A stretch of 64,000 nt of DNA from Actinomadura luteofluorescens. Lineage in GTDB: Bacteria; Actinomycetota; Actinomycetes; Streptosporangiales; Streptosporangiaceae. The position numbers and the translations under genes were made by a program. The stretch spans positions 8,370,001-8,434,000 of the forward strand of contig NZ_JACCBA010000001.1 in NCBI RefSeq assembly GCF_013409365.1, written 5' to 3'. This document shows positions 1-8,304 of this stretch, one piece after another. A model generated the notes under the pieces. The model saw only the letters and a program-made list of their open reading frames with translations, was not told the origin of the DNA and did not search any database. The first letter of the stretch is position 1. The number at the start of each line of letters is the position of its first letter.

Positions 1-171
1 TCTGAAGAAGCCGATCCCGCTGATCTTTTCCGGTCGAATCCGGCTGAAGCCCTCAGCGAGAGTGATGCGACCTCGGACGCGGTGCGGGCATCATCCGCCG
101 CGGCCTTGATCGAACAGTGGAGGTCCTCCGACCCATGCATGATCGAACGAATACAACACCCGGCCCGGTGA
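1..171 (+). CDS. C-terminal end of an unrecognised protein, cut by the window edge
   Basis: The frame is open from base 1 and ends with TGA at 169-171, giving 56 residues. The peptide is rich in Ala, Ser and acidic residues and has a helix-like tail. No family is recognised. The next frame has a GTG at 168-170 that overlaps this stop in a GTGA arrangement, which fits translational coupling. The reading frame is inferred only from openness and this overlap, so the call is weak. Confidence 0.35.
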   Translation, partial: SEEADPADLFRSNPAEALSESDATSDAVRASSAAALIEQWRSSDPCMIERIQHPAR

Positions 172-632
172 TCGCTCACGCCACGAAAAACGGGCCTGAC
201 GGCGGACGGCGCCATGGCCATACGTCTGTTCGGTTCACGGCGTCCGTGCCATACAGGACGGTTGATCGAGGCCCGGCCCAGGCTGTCGCCGAACTCGGCC
301 ATCGGTACCCTCACACCGCGATCTGGTTCGGTGCGTACACAGGCAATTACTGGGCCTTGGTCCGTACCGAGAACGGCGAGCCTCGGCTGATCGAGCAGAG
401 CTCGCCGGAGGACCTGAGTCGATATCTCGCGACCATGGCGCCCCTTACGCCGGAGCATCACCGGCTACGGCCGCCCTCCCGTCACGCCTCCCACCACAGC
501 TCAACCCCGCTCGTGGCTCGTGAAGCTTCTGACGCTCAACCGATTCCCGGTCGGGAGGGGACCGGAGCCACCGACTGGGGCCGAGACGGTCACTCCAACC
601 CTTGGCTTGAAAGGGGGAGAGACAGGTGCTGA
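168..632 (+). CDS. Hypothetical protein, about 154 aa
   Basis: No family is recognised. The middle of the protein (motif AIWFGAYTGNYWALV) looks like a folded beta-rich core, followed by a Pro/His/Ser-rich tail. I chose GTG at 168 because it overlaps the preceding stop; GTG at 117 and ATG at 135 are also in frame. The stop overlaps the GTG start of the downstream ATP-binding protein by 7 bases, so the two are probably co-translated. Small partners of this kind often sit beside RsbW-like proteins in actinomycetes, but a regulatory role here is only inferred from position. Confidence 0.5.
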   Translation: MIAHATKNGPDGGRRHGHTSVRFTASVPYRTVDRGPAQAVAELGHRYPHTAIWFGAYTGNYWALVRTENGEPRLIEQSSPEDLSRYLATMAPLTPEHHRLRPPSRHASHHSSTPLVAREASDAQPIPGREGTGATDWGRDGHSNPWLERGRDRC

Positions 633-1360
633 CGGGCGAACCGACCGACATCCCAGCCGGCGGAGCGTGCGCTTTCCGCCTCCCCAGTGACGCGAGTACC
701 GCCTCCCAGGCACGCTCTCTCCTCGCTGCGACAATGCGCCCGCTGGGCTTCGCCTCAGATCAGATCGAGGACGGTGAACTCGCAGTGTCCGAGCTAGCTA
801 CCAATGCCTACACCTATGCGTCCCCGACCGGGCGCGTCAGCGCGGCGGAGCAGGAACTCTGGATCTGGGCACGCATCTGTCCCACTCCTGAACTGGTCGT
901 CTCGATCTTCGACACACAGCGAGAGACCTGGCCAGTCATCCGCGACGCCGAGCTGCTCGATGAGCACGGCAAGGGGCTCTCCATCGTCGCGGCCGTCTCC
1001 GCCGGCACCGGGACCCACCTCACCCGGTCACGCCTCACCGCGGCGCCCGGCAAGTGTGTCTGGTTCACCCTCGCATTACCAACCCCCTGGCAGATGATCG
1101 ATCAAGCTCCTACGCCGACGCTGGCGGCATGTCAGCTCTCCGACGCACTCAAAGCCCGCGGCATTTCGACCTCCTACCGCAGGGAAGACAGCGGAGCCAC
1201 CGTCCTCAGCACCCGAAGCCTGAGCATCTGGATCGGGTCCAAGACGTTCACCTGGCACGACGGTCACCGCTACACCCGCCAATCACTGATCGACCTCCAA
1301 GAGACCGCCGAGCGCATCACCAGCCATCACGAAACTCACCCCTCGGTATCCCCTGCCTGA
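626..1360 (+). CDS. ATP-binding protein, RsbW/HATPase_c_2-like anti-sigma type
   Basis: The first 150 residues look like a GHKL ATPase domain of the kind found in actinomycete regulatory proteins. An N-box is visible in ELAVSELATNAYTYAS and a G-box in EHGKGLSIVAAVSAG. Such proteins bind ATP and usually act as serine kinases or anti-sigma factors on partner regulators in the cytoplasm. About 90 extra C-terminal residues follow, ending with a TWHDGHRYT stretch that is not part of the ATPase. The GTG start at 626 follows a GGGGGAGAG ribosome site. The target is unknown. Confidence 0.8.
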   Translation: MLTGEPTDIPAGGACAFRLPSDASTASQARSLLAATMRPLGFASDQIEDGELAVSELATNAYTYASPTGRVSAAEQELWIWARICPTPELVVSIFDTQRETWPVIRDAELLDEHGKGLSIVAAVSAGTGTHLTRSRLTAAPGKCVWFTLALPTPWQMIDQAPTPTLAACQLSDALKARGISTSYRREDSGATVLSTRSLSIWIGSKTFTWHDGHRYTRQSLIDLQETAERITSHHETHPSVSPA

Positions 1361-1463
1361 TAGCTCGAGCAGCCCGACCGCCTGGGGACCCAACGCCGGG
1401 GATGCGGCGCCACCCCCGGTTCGCCGCGTCCCCGGCCCACAACAGCACCCAGGACCAGTACCT

Positions 1464-2084
1464 ATGCCTACCGAAGCCGACCGCCTTGCTCTACTGCGGC
1501 GAAGCGCCGAGAAGACCCGGATTCTCGCCGAGCGAGCCGACCGCACCGCCATCGATCGCCTCCTCGCTCGCCCAGACGCCGCCAATCAACTCGACGCCCC
1601 CACTCTCGACTTCCTCCGCCAGGCCCAAGACCTGGTCTGCTCCACTGCGCAAGCGCTGACAACAGCGCTAGAAATCGCGAAGCCAACCTGCAACGACGGT
1701 AGCCAGCCGACAGGGGTCCCTGGTGCTGACCTCTACCTCGCCCCACTCTGCGCGAACTCTCTAACACCAGCTACCTCACATCCCCTGGACACTGCCGAGG
1801 CTTGGCGCCGCGCCCACCTCCGCCTGCCCCACCGCGGCGACGTCCCGATCCTCATCCACATTCGAGAATTCGAGGACGGCTACCAGGCCATCCCTATCTC
1901 GGTTCCGATCCCTGAACCACCCCCGATCCCGACCGTCGAGACTGCCATGACCCTGGTCATCGACAAGTCCACTGGCACCGTCACCCGGTGGCCCCTACTC
2001 CCGCTCGACGCCCTGGCCCGCCTGTATCGCCGCTATCAACAGAGGGAACTAATGACCTTTGATGATCAGCCGCAGCCGCACTGA
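1464..2084 (+). CDS. Hypothetical protein, 206 aa
   Basis: No family is recognised. The N-terminal 70 residues are predicted helical and rich in Ala, Arg and Leu (MPTEADRLALLRRSAEK). The C-terminal half has alternating hydrophobic strands (ILIHIREF, MTLVIDKSTG) and a closing helix with LARLYRRYQQ. The ATG is preceded by AGGACCAGTACCT, an acceptable ribosome site. It lies about 100 bases after the ATP-binding gene on the same strand and may belong to the same unit. It is the last gene before the CRISPR region. Confidence 0.6.
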   Translation: MPTEADRLALLRRSAEKTRILAERADRTAIDRLLARPDAANQLDAPTLDFLRQAQDLVCSTAQALTTALEIAKPTCNDGSQPTGVPGADLYLAPLCANSLTPATSHPLDTAEAWRRAHLRLPHRGDVPILIHIREFEDGYQAIPISVPIPEPPPIPTVETAMTLVIDKSTGTVTRWPLLPLDALARLYRRYQQRELMTFDDQPQPH

Positions 2085-2176
2085 CAATGCGGGCGAGGCA
2101 CGTGTCAATGGCTCAGAACTATGCCCGCGCCCGAGCGCACCGGAAGCCCAACAGTCGGCGCCGCGCGCGTCGACTT

Positions 2177-2290
2177 GCCATCTCGCGTGCGCGGGGAGCA
2201 CGGGAGTAGAAAGCGGCAATAAGTGGTGACAATGGACCATTCCCGCGTGCGCGGGGAGCGAAAAGGCCCGGTGATCGCGGGCTGACCTAG
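2177..2290 (-). CRISPR. Two decayed CRISPR repeats in inverted orientation, with a duplicated spacer
   Basis: Two partial repeats read as the reverse complement of the main array repeat, ending near 2201 and 2260. Their spacing of about 60 bases equals one repeat plus one spacer. The 30 bases after the second repeat (2261-2290) match, in reverse complement and with about one mismatch over 28 bases, the spacer at 3315-3350 of the main array. The repeat next to that spacer is shared too. This looks like an inverted copy of an internal array segment placed outside the leader. Confidence 0.8.
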
Positions 2291-2552
2291 GACGATCCGG
2301 CCACCCCCGATGGCACGAGTTGATACCCCGACCATGGGCCACCGCGTACCATGAAGATCATCGCACTGCTGCGTCAGCTCCGCCGGAACCGAGTGAATGT
2401 GCCAGCCGCGGGACCTGTGAGCGCTGGCCCGATGCAGTCGGCGCAGGCAACTCCATTGACGCCACGCAACTCGCGGAAAGTCCTGTATGTCCGTTTGTTT
2501 AGAAGTGCTCGAAACCAGGCCCGCACCACGCTAAGAGCCCAGGTCGCGGAGT
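2291..2552 (+). promoter_or_regulatory. Probable CRISPR leader
   Basis: These 260 bases directly precede the first perfect repeat and carry no convincing gene. The repeat orientation matches the transcript orientation of type I-E arrays (GTGCTCCCC start), and repeats decay only at the far end. The leader and array promoter should therefore lie here. A relatively A/T-rich stretch lies at about 2478-2512. The exact promoter cannot be assigned by eye. Confidence 0.5.
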
Positions 2553-3868
2553 GTGCTCCCCGCGCACGCGGGGATGGTCCCAGTCGTAGGGTTGTGCGCA
2601 TCGGATGGTCCCTGTGCTCCCCGCGCACGCGGGGATGGTCCTCGACGACGAACAAAGAAGCGGACCGCCCCCCCGGTGCTCCCCGCGCACGCGGGGATGG
2701 TCCCTGGGCGATCGCGCCGTCGGACACGCGCGTCTTGTGCTCCCCGCGCACGCGGGGATGGTCCCTCCTGCTCGGCCAGCGTGGTGAGCCGCTGCCAGTG
2801 CTCCCCGCGCACGCGGGGATGGTCCCGAAAGGACCCCCCGGTAATGGAGATCAGGGGAGTGCTCCCCGCGCACGCGGGGATGGTCCCGGCCAGGGCGTTG
2901 GTGCCGGCGGCCTCGGTCAGTGCTCCCCGCGCACGCGGGGATGGTCCCACCGCGGCGACTGCCGACCTCGCCAAGGAGTTGTGCTCCCCGCGCACGCGGG
3001 GATGGTCCCACGCACGCCCCCGCCACCAGCAGCGCCGAAGCGTGCTCCCCGCGCACGCGGGGATGGGCCCGAGAGCAGGCTCAGAAACCATGGTGGTCCT
3101 ACGTGCTCCCCGCGCACGCGGGGATGGTCCCGCGAGAACCCAGCAATGCCCGTTGCTCTTAGAGTGCTCCCCGCGCACGCGGGGATGGTCCCGAGGAGGC
3201 CCGTTGACCCACACCGAGCAGCGTGTGCTCCCCGCGCACGCGGGGATGGTCCCACCGGCTCGGTCAACGAACTGCCGGTCAAGGGGTGCTCCCCGCGCAC
3301 GCGGGGATGGTCCCGAACATCAGGTCAGCCCGCGACCACCGGGCCTTTTTGTGCTCCCCGCGCACGCGGGGATGGTCCCACCAGCACGCCGACGGCGAGC
3401 GGGTGGATGCTGTGCTCCCCGCGCACGCGGGGAGGGTCCCGGGAAGCCCTCGGCAAGGTCGGACCACTCCAGGTGCTCCCCGCGCACGCGGGGATGGTCC
3501 CCGACATGCCACGACACCCCCAGCGGACGCAGGGTGCTCCCCGCGCACGCGGGGATGGTCCCGCCGACTCCTCCAAGGGGGTCCGGTTCGGCTAGTGCTC
3601 GCCGCGCACGTGGGGATGGTCCCACGTCAGATCGAAGTCGCTCGGCCGGGACTCGGTGCTCCCCGCGCACGCGGGGTTGGTCCCACGCTCACCGCTGAGA
3701 CCCCGCTGATGACGCCGTGCTCCCCGCGCACGCGGGGATGGTCTCCGAAGGAGAACCAGATGGGCAGTGCATCGGCTGTCCTCCCCGCGGACGCGGGCGA
3801 TGGTCCCTACCTGCCACGAACGAGTCGGTCCGCCGCCTACCGCTCACCGCAGACGTGGGGATGCTGCC
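2553..3868 (+). CRISPR. Type I-E-like CRISPR array, 20 clear plus 2 decayed repeats
   Basis: The 29-base repeat starts GTGCTCCCCGCG and ends GGGGATGGTCCC, with the CCCCGCG/CGCGGGG palindrome of type I-E repeats. Starts fall at 2553, 2614, 2676, 2737, 2798, then every 61 bases to 3286, then 3351 and every 61 to 3717. Spacers are 32 bases, except 33 after repeat 2 and 36 after repeat 13. Repeats 9 and 15 each carry a point change, repeat 18 (3595) two and repeat 19 (3656) one. The copies at 3778 and about 3839 are badly decayed, marking the leader-distal end. No cas gene is in the window, so processing would need Cas proteins encoded elsewhere. Confidence 0.97.
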
Positions 3869-4102
3869 ATGTTGCACGGCGCCTTGGTTGCCGCCAGACC
3901 CGCACTGGTGAACCTTCCATGACCGTGGCCCCCTTCGTGCTGACCGGCGGGAACGGGGTTAGTGGTACCTGGTGGCCTAATCGGCGTCCGGTGATTTGGT
4001 GCTGTTGTGCGGCCTGTCTTGTTCGTTTCGGGTAAATCATTTCCTGCGGCTAATTAATGTATCTCCACGGCTTCTGGTTCGCGGGGCGGTGGTAGGCCTA
4101 TG

Positions 4103-5612
4103 TCACCATCTTGGGTGCCCATAGTCTCGCTTAACTTGTGAAGAAGGGGGGTTGGTTGAAACGTTCATGCAGTTGTTCGAGCTGGTGAGAGTCCTGGCGA
4201 GTGGGGCTGGGAAGTCGACTGCGGCCAGCTTGGGCTGGTTTTGCTCGTGGAAATTGGTCGCTCGACGGATTATTAGGCATACTTCCTGCGGGACGGAGTG
4301 CGGGGAGGTGAGGTCTTGAATTGCTTGGGCTAGTGTTGTGATTGCCTGACTGCCTTTGGTTTTGGCGGCGTCGTAGCGGGTTGATAGTTCGCGCACTGAT
4401 CCTGGCACGCGTGGTAGGTGGGTTGGGTATTTCTTGTGTCGGTTCACTGCGCCTATTGTGGCTGCGTCGTTGATCGCGGCGTGGTGGTGTGCGGCGAGGT
4501 TGTTGCAGGCTTCGATGGTTTTAAGGGTGGTTACGGCGAGGGCGGCTGCGTGGTGGAGGTCGGGGGCGAGTTCGTGGGGTGGTTTTAGTCGGCTGGATGA
4601 ATGAGGGCTTGGTGTCCACGCCGGGTCGGCGTGTATGAGGCGGCCCCAGGCGGATGATGAGGTCGCTGGCGTCGGTGGCCGGACCGTTGGCGGGGTGGCC
4701 GTAGTGGCCGATGTGCTCGTCCCAGCGCCGGATGATGGTTCTCCAAGTGCGACCAGTTCGTTGGATGTCTGTTGCGGCCTGCTTGAGGGCGGGTAGGCGG
4801 TCATATTCGTTCAGTTCGTTGATTCGGTGGATCAGTTGGTGGACGGTTTTCGAGTCGAGGTCGCAGATGATGGCGGCTGCTCGCGCGAGGTAGCGCCAGG
4901 TGGTTACCGAGGTACTGGTTTGCGGGTTGCTTAGCCGTTGGATGCTGGCGCCAATGCCGGCGAGGGCTTGTGTGAGGTCTTCGCCGACCGCAGGGGGGAT
5001 GCGGCCCGGCGTGTGCAGGGGCTGTACGGCGGTGATGGGCGGTGAGGTCTGGTTCTCGCTGTAGATGTGGGAGAGGAGCGCGGCCTTTAAGAGCAGAACG
5101 CCGGCCTCGTTGGTGGGCGTTGGAGTGCGCCTGGCAAGATGCCCGACGGTGGACGTGTGAACGCTGAGCTGTCGCAGGAGCGAGCGGGCGCTGTCAGCAG
5201 ACGCGATCACGCTTGCGGTCGCCGAGGTCGCATGGTCATGGGTTGCGGAGAAGTGGGTGGACAGCAGGTCCAGACCGCAGCCCAGAGCGATCGAGGTGGC
5301 GCGGAGTTTTTGAGCCAGGGCCGACCGTGGGGTTTCGGTGTCTGGGTGTGGGCCGAGGAGGTGTTCGGCTTGCTTGATGAGGTTGCTGGCGCGGCGGGCG
5401 CCGACCCTTACGCCGGCACCGGTCGGGTCAGGGACGCCGAAGCCGTCAGCGATCTCGTTGTGGTAGCGGGCGAGGACGTGGGCGAGGCGTGCCAGTTCGG
5501 GCACGGCGGTGCGACTGCGGATGTCTCTTTCGAAGCGCGCCAGGTGGAGCTGGTTTCGGAGGTCGGTGAGGTGTTCGTTGGCGAGTGCGGTCATCTCCCC
5601 GAACGTGGCCAT
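4103..5612 (-). pseudogene. Hypothetical protein with one frameshift, about 500 aa if joined
   Basis: Two overlapping frames give one continuous protein. Residues from 5612 down to about 4580 (MATFGEMTALANEHLTDLRN...) continue in the next frame from about 4575 to 4103 (HELAPDLHHAAALAVTTLK...). The switch point falls in a short C run near 4575, so it may be a sequencing error. The protein is helical, with many Ala and Thr, and no catalytic motif was seen. It is the last gene of the long minus-strand operon, with only 6 bases between its start and the stop of the 5619-6002 gene. Function unknown. Confidence 0.6.
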
Positions 5613-5618
5613 GGGCGG

Positions 5619-6002
5619 CTACCGGAGTGCGTCGCGTAGGCGTCCGGCGTGCAGGGCGGCTTGGAGGCAGGCCAGTTTGTCGTCGGGGTCGCTGGCCAGT
5701 TCCGCGGCCCGGACGAGGCTCTGGGAGGTCTTTCGGGCGAGGTCGAACAGGGCGTCAGCGGTCGCGTTCTGGCCGGTGTGGTCGGCGGGAAGCTTTGCGC
5801 GCAGGGATGGGGCTTGGCGAAGTGCCTGGTGGGCTTGGACGGCTTCACCCTCGGCCATGCCCCAGGCGATGAAGCCGTCGGGTGATTGGGCGGCGTAGGC
5901 GGTGATGACGCGTTCGGCGTGGGCGAGGTCGTTGAGGGCGCTGTTGAGGAGTTCGGTGAACCAGCTTTGGCGGACGTCCTGGTGCTGGCGTTCGTTCGTC
6001 AT
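5619..6002 (-). CDS. Small helical protein, family B paralogue 1
   Basis: This 127-residue helical protein is unrecognised. Its C-terminus (DPDDKLACLQAALHAGRLRDAL) closely resembles the end of the 6894-7316 product (DPADRVACLRAAHHAGNVHAAM), so the two are paralogues. The ATG is preceded by GGAGGACACCGCA, a strong ribosome site. It lies in the tail of the conjugation operon, between a family A protein and the frameshifted gene. A role as a small adaptor or regulator of the neighbouring family A proteins is possible but unproven. Confidence 0.75.
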   Translation of the reverse strand: MTNERQHQDVRQSWFTELLNSALNDLAHAERVITAYAAQSPDGFIAWGMAEGEAVQAHQALRQAPSLRAKLPADHTGQNATADALFDLARKTSQSLVRAAELASDPDDKLACLQAALHAGRLRDALR

Positions 6003-6126
6003 TGCGGTGTCCTCCGGGTGGACGGCTGGGTTGGCCCGTGTGCCGACCGGGCGGCGGCGGCACGGTTTTGATTGCAGCGGCGATGCGATGGGCTATTCGG
6101 AGCCTTGGGATGCTCCAGCCGGGTGG

Positions 6127-6888
6127 TTATGCGGTGGGAGTTGAGCCCTGGGCCGAGGGAGGCGGCTGCTTGTGGTCGGGTGCGTCCGGTGGCGCTGCGG
6201 TGAGTCTGTGGTTGATGTCGGTGGGGAAGTCCGCGGCGGCTGCACGGGTATCGGGCTGTTGGAATCTGGCCGCGGTCGGGCGCGGGGCGAGTTCGTTGTG
6301 GATCCGGGACCCGGAGATTCCGCTCCAGGAGCTCAATGCGGCCAGCAGCCGCTGGCGGTCGTTTTCTAGCTTGAGGCGGGTTGCCTCAGGAGCGTTCGGA
6401 AGCTGCTTGGCGATGTTGAAGTACAGCTGTTCGGCTTGGTCGGGATAGCGCACGGTGCCGAGGATTGTCTCGGTCGGTGGGAACGCAGGCGCGGGTTCAA
6501 GGTGCGTGGCCGCCTCGGCATAGATGTAGGGGATGCCGGGGATCGTGACGAGGTAGGAGGTCTCGTTGTCGGAGCCTGTGGTTTGCCAGCCGATGACGGT
6601 TCCGCAGTAGTTGTACTGGCGAGTGAGGCGTACCTGGTCGCCAGGCTTGTAGGGGGCGTCCTCGGAGGCCTCTTCGGCGTTAAGGGCGCGGCCAGTGCTG
6701 ACGACGCCGGAGAAGCTGATGCCGTGGTGGTTGGCGTAGTGCTCCAGATCGCAGACCAGCGCTGCCAGCAAGGCCTCGGTATAGAAGGGGTCGCGTTGCA
6801 GAAGCGAAGGCTTGCCTGGGAAGGCCTCCTGTTCGTAGGCGGTCAGGGCGTGGGTGGCGCGGTCGATGCGCTTGGTGTAGTGAGGCAC
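6127..6888 (-). CDS. Unknown protein, family A paralogue 1
   Basis: This 253-residue protein belongs to a four-member tandem family with the products of 7419-8255, 8305-9126 and 9162-9953. Shared layout: an N-terminal helix with YEQEAF, a helix with LVCDLEHYANHHGISF, a beta-rich centre that looks like a small barrel (YKPGDQVRLTRQY), a helix ending LAALSSWSGISGSRIHNEL, an AAADFP motif and a Pro-rich tail. I chose GTG at 6888, preceded by AGGACCC and overlapping nothing; longer forms read through another gene's antisense frame. No known domain is recognised. Confidence 0.75.
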   Translation of the reverse strand: MPHYTKRIDRATHALTAYEQEAFPGKPSLLQRDPFYTEALLAALVCDLEHYANHHGISFSGVVSTGRALNAEEASEDAPYKPGDQVRLTRQYNYCGTVIGWQTTGSDNETSYLVTIPGIPYIYAEAATHLEPAPAFPPTETILGTVRYPDQAEQLYFNIAKQLPNAPEATRLKLENDRQRLLAALSSWSGISGSRIHNELAPRPTAARFQQPDTRAAAADFPTDINHRLTAAPPDAPDHKQPPPSAQGSTPTA

Positions 6889-6893
6889 GGGTC

Positions 6894-7316
6894 CTACTTC
6901 ATTGCCGCGTGAACGTTGCCGGCGTGGTGGGCGGCTCTCAGACAGGCCACTCGATCGGCTGGGTCGGTGGTTTTGGAAGCGACGTTGAGGATGGCTTCGG
7001 CCACGACCATCACCAAGGCGGCGATGGATTCGGCGAGGTCTGATACGTCGGTGTCTGAGATAGCGCGGTCTGGCCAGGTGAGGGTGGGAGCGTCGACCAG
7101 GGCCCACCAAGCGTCGCTCGCCTCGGCGAGTGCGGTTTGGTAGGCGTCCTCGGGTGCGGTCTGGGCCAGGACGGTGGTGGCGCGCTCGATCAGTTCCATG
7201 CCCATGAATGCGGCTGCGAGGAGCGCGGGGATTGAGTCGGCCGTCTTGATCTGGCGGGCGGCGTAGTCGAAGAAGTACTTCAGCGGAACCTCCAGGTTGT
7301 TGACGCCCATCTCCAA
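6894..7316 (-). CDS. Small helical protein, family B paralogue 2
   Basis: This protein of about 140 residues is a paralogue of the 5619-6002 product, judged from the conserved C-terminus (DPADRVACLRAAHHAGN). It has a long helical middle with a hydrophobic patch (AALVMVVAEAILNVA) that is too polar at its ends to be called a membrane span. The start is uncertain between TTG 7316 and ATG 7310. The stop lies five bases before the GTG of the family A gene at 6888, so the A and B genes are coupled as a pair. Function unknown. Confidence 0.7.
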   Translation of the reverse strand: MEMGVNNLEVPLKYFFDYAARQIKTADSIPALLAAAFMGMELIERATTVLAQTAPEDAYQTALAEASDAWWALVDAPTLTWPDRAISDTDVSDLAESIAALVMVVAEAILNVASKTTDPADRVACLRAAHHAGNVHAAMK

Positions 7317-7344
7317 GGCGTGTGTCTAAAAGCACTGACAACAG

Positions 7345-7378
7345 CCATCGTTGCTCATGATCAATAGGCCAACGATGG
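7345..7378 (-). terminator. Nine-base-pair hairpin between operon genes
   Basis: CCATCGTTG at 7345-7353 pairs perfectly with CAACGATGG at 7370-7378 around a 16-base loop. It lies in the 100-base gap between the stop of the 7419-8255 gene and the start of the 6894-7316 gene, one of the longer gaps in the operon. No T-run follows on the minus strand, so it may be an attenuator or RNA-stability element rather than a full terminator. Confidence 0.4.
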
Positions 7379-7418
7379 AAGCGCGTCTCGCGATGAGTTT
7401 CCGCAGGTGGCGGCGGCC

Positions 7419-8255
7419 CTATCGATGGCGGTCGGTGCGCCTGCTGGCGGAGGCGGTGGGGTGAGGAGTTGTGCGGGTGCCAGGGCGGTGCTCTGCGAGT
7501 CCTTGCTCCAGCGGTATCGGGAAGTCCTGTGCTGCGAGTCGGCCGGGGCTGAGCGCTGTGTCCGCGACTGGGATCTCGACCTGGGACGTGGTGAGTCGTT
7601 GTTCCACCTGAGCCAGGAGCAGGTCGGTGACGTCACGAGTGTCCATGCCGTTCCAGGCCACGAGGGCATCCAGCAGGACATGGCGATCGTTGAGGTCGTC
7701 CTGGTTCGGTGGGACGCCGTTGAGGTCGGCTCGCGCGATCTGGGTCATCACCTCGACGAGGGCGCCTTCAGCCAAGAAGGGGTCACTGATAATGCCCTTT
7801 GTGGTGGATGTGTCCGGGAAGGTCGGCGCTCCTGCCAGTTCGGTGGCGAGGATGCTGTGGCTGCCGGGTTCGCCCAGGAAACGAACGTAGTACTCGGTAG
7901 GACCGTCATGAGGGACGTAGATTCCGGTGACGCCGCCCCTGGTCGGTCGACCGAGCAGAGCTGCCTCGTCGGCGGCCGGCCCTTCGAGCTGGACGACCGA
8001 GCCGATGGCGTAGACGTTGGAGCTGTTGCGTTCGCTGAGGTAGTGACCGTTGGCTTGGGCGAGGACGTCGTTGAACTCCAGCCCGCGGTGCTGGGCGTAG
8101 TGCATCAGATCGATCAGCAGGTCGCCGAGGAGCTCTCGGGCGTGTACGTCGTTGCTGCGATGGTCGAGATGCTCGGTCTCCTCGAAGAGGGCCTGGAAGG
8201 AGTCCAAGGCTGCGGCTCCGAACTCGGCGAACTCTTCGGCGCCGGCTTCGGCCAT
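7419..8255 (-). CDS. Unknown protein, family A paralogue 2
   Basis: This 278-residue protein shares the four-member family layout: a helix with LLGDLLIDLMHYAQHRGLEF, a beta-rich centre (GSVVQLEGPAADE, EYYVRFLGEPGS), a helix with LLDALVAWNGMDTRDVTDLL, the AAQDFP motif and a Pro/Thr/Arg tail. It is more diverged at the N-terminus (acidic, MAEAGAEEFAEFG) than the other three. The ATG follows GGAGGCCAT, a strong ribosome site. The function is unknown; it sits downstream of the DUF4913 and VirD4-like genes. Confidence 0.75.
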   Translation of the reverse strand: MAEAGAEEFAEFGAAALDSFQALFEETEHLDHRSNDVHARELLGDLLIDLMHYAQHRGLEFNDVLAQANGHYLSERNSSNVYAIGSVVQLEGPAADEAALLGRPTRGGVTGIYVPHDGPTEYYVRFLGEPGSHSILATELAGAPTFPDTSTTKGIISDPFLAEGALVEVMTQIARADLNGVPPNQDDLNDRHVLLDALVAWNGMDTRDVTDLLLAQVEQRLTTSQVEIPVADTALSPGRLAAQDFPIPLEQGLAEHRPGTRTTPHPTASASRRTDRHR

Positions 8256-8304
8256 ATGGCCTCCAAGGGTTCGAGTTAGGTGGCATGGGAGGCGCCGGTG
8301 GGTC

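Noticed and set aside
2351-3698. Long open frames across the CRISPR array on both strands
   Set aside because: They are made of the translated 29-base repeat (PAHAG, PRARG, PRTRG motifs every 20 residues) and are an artefact of the array.
6889-7341. N-terminal extension of the family A paralogue to 7341
   Set aside because: It reads through the antisense-like frame of the 6894-7316 gene and gives an Arg-rich unnatural sequence. GTG 6888 has a ribosome site and restores family length.
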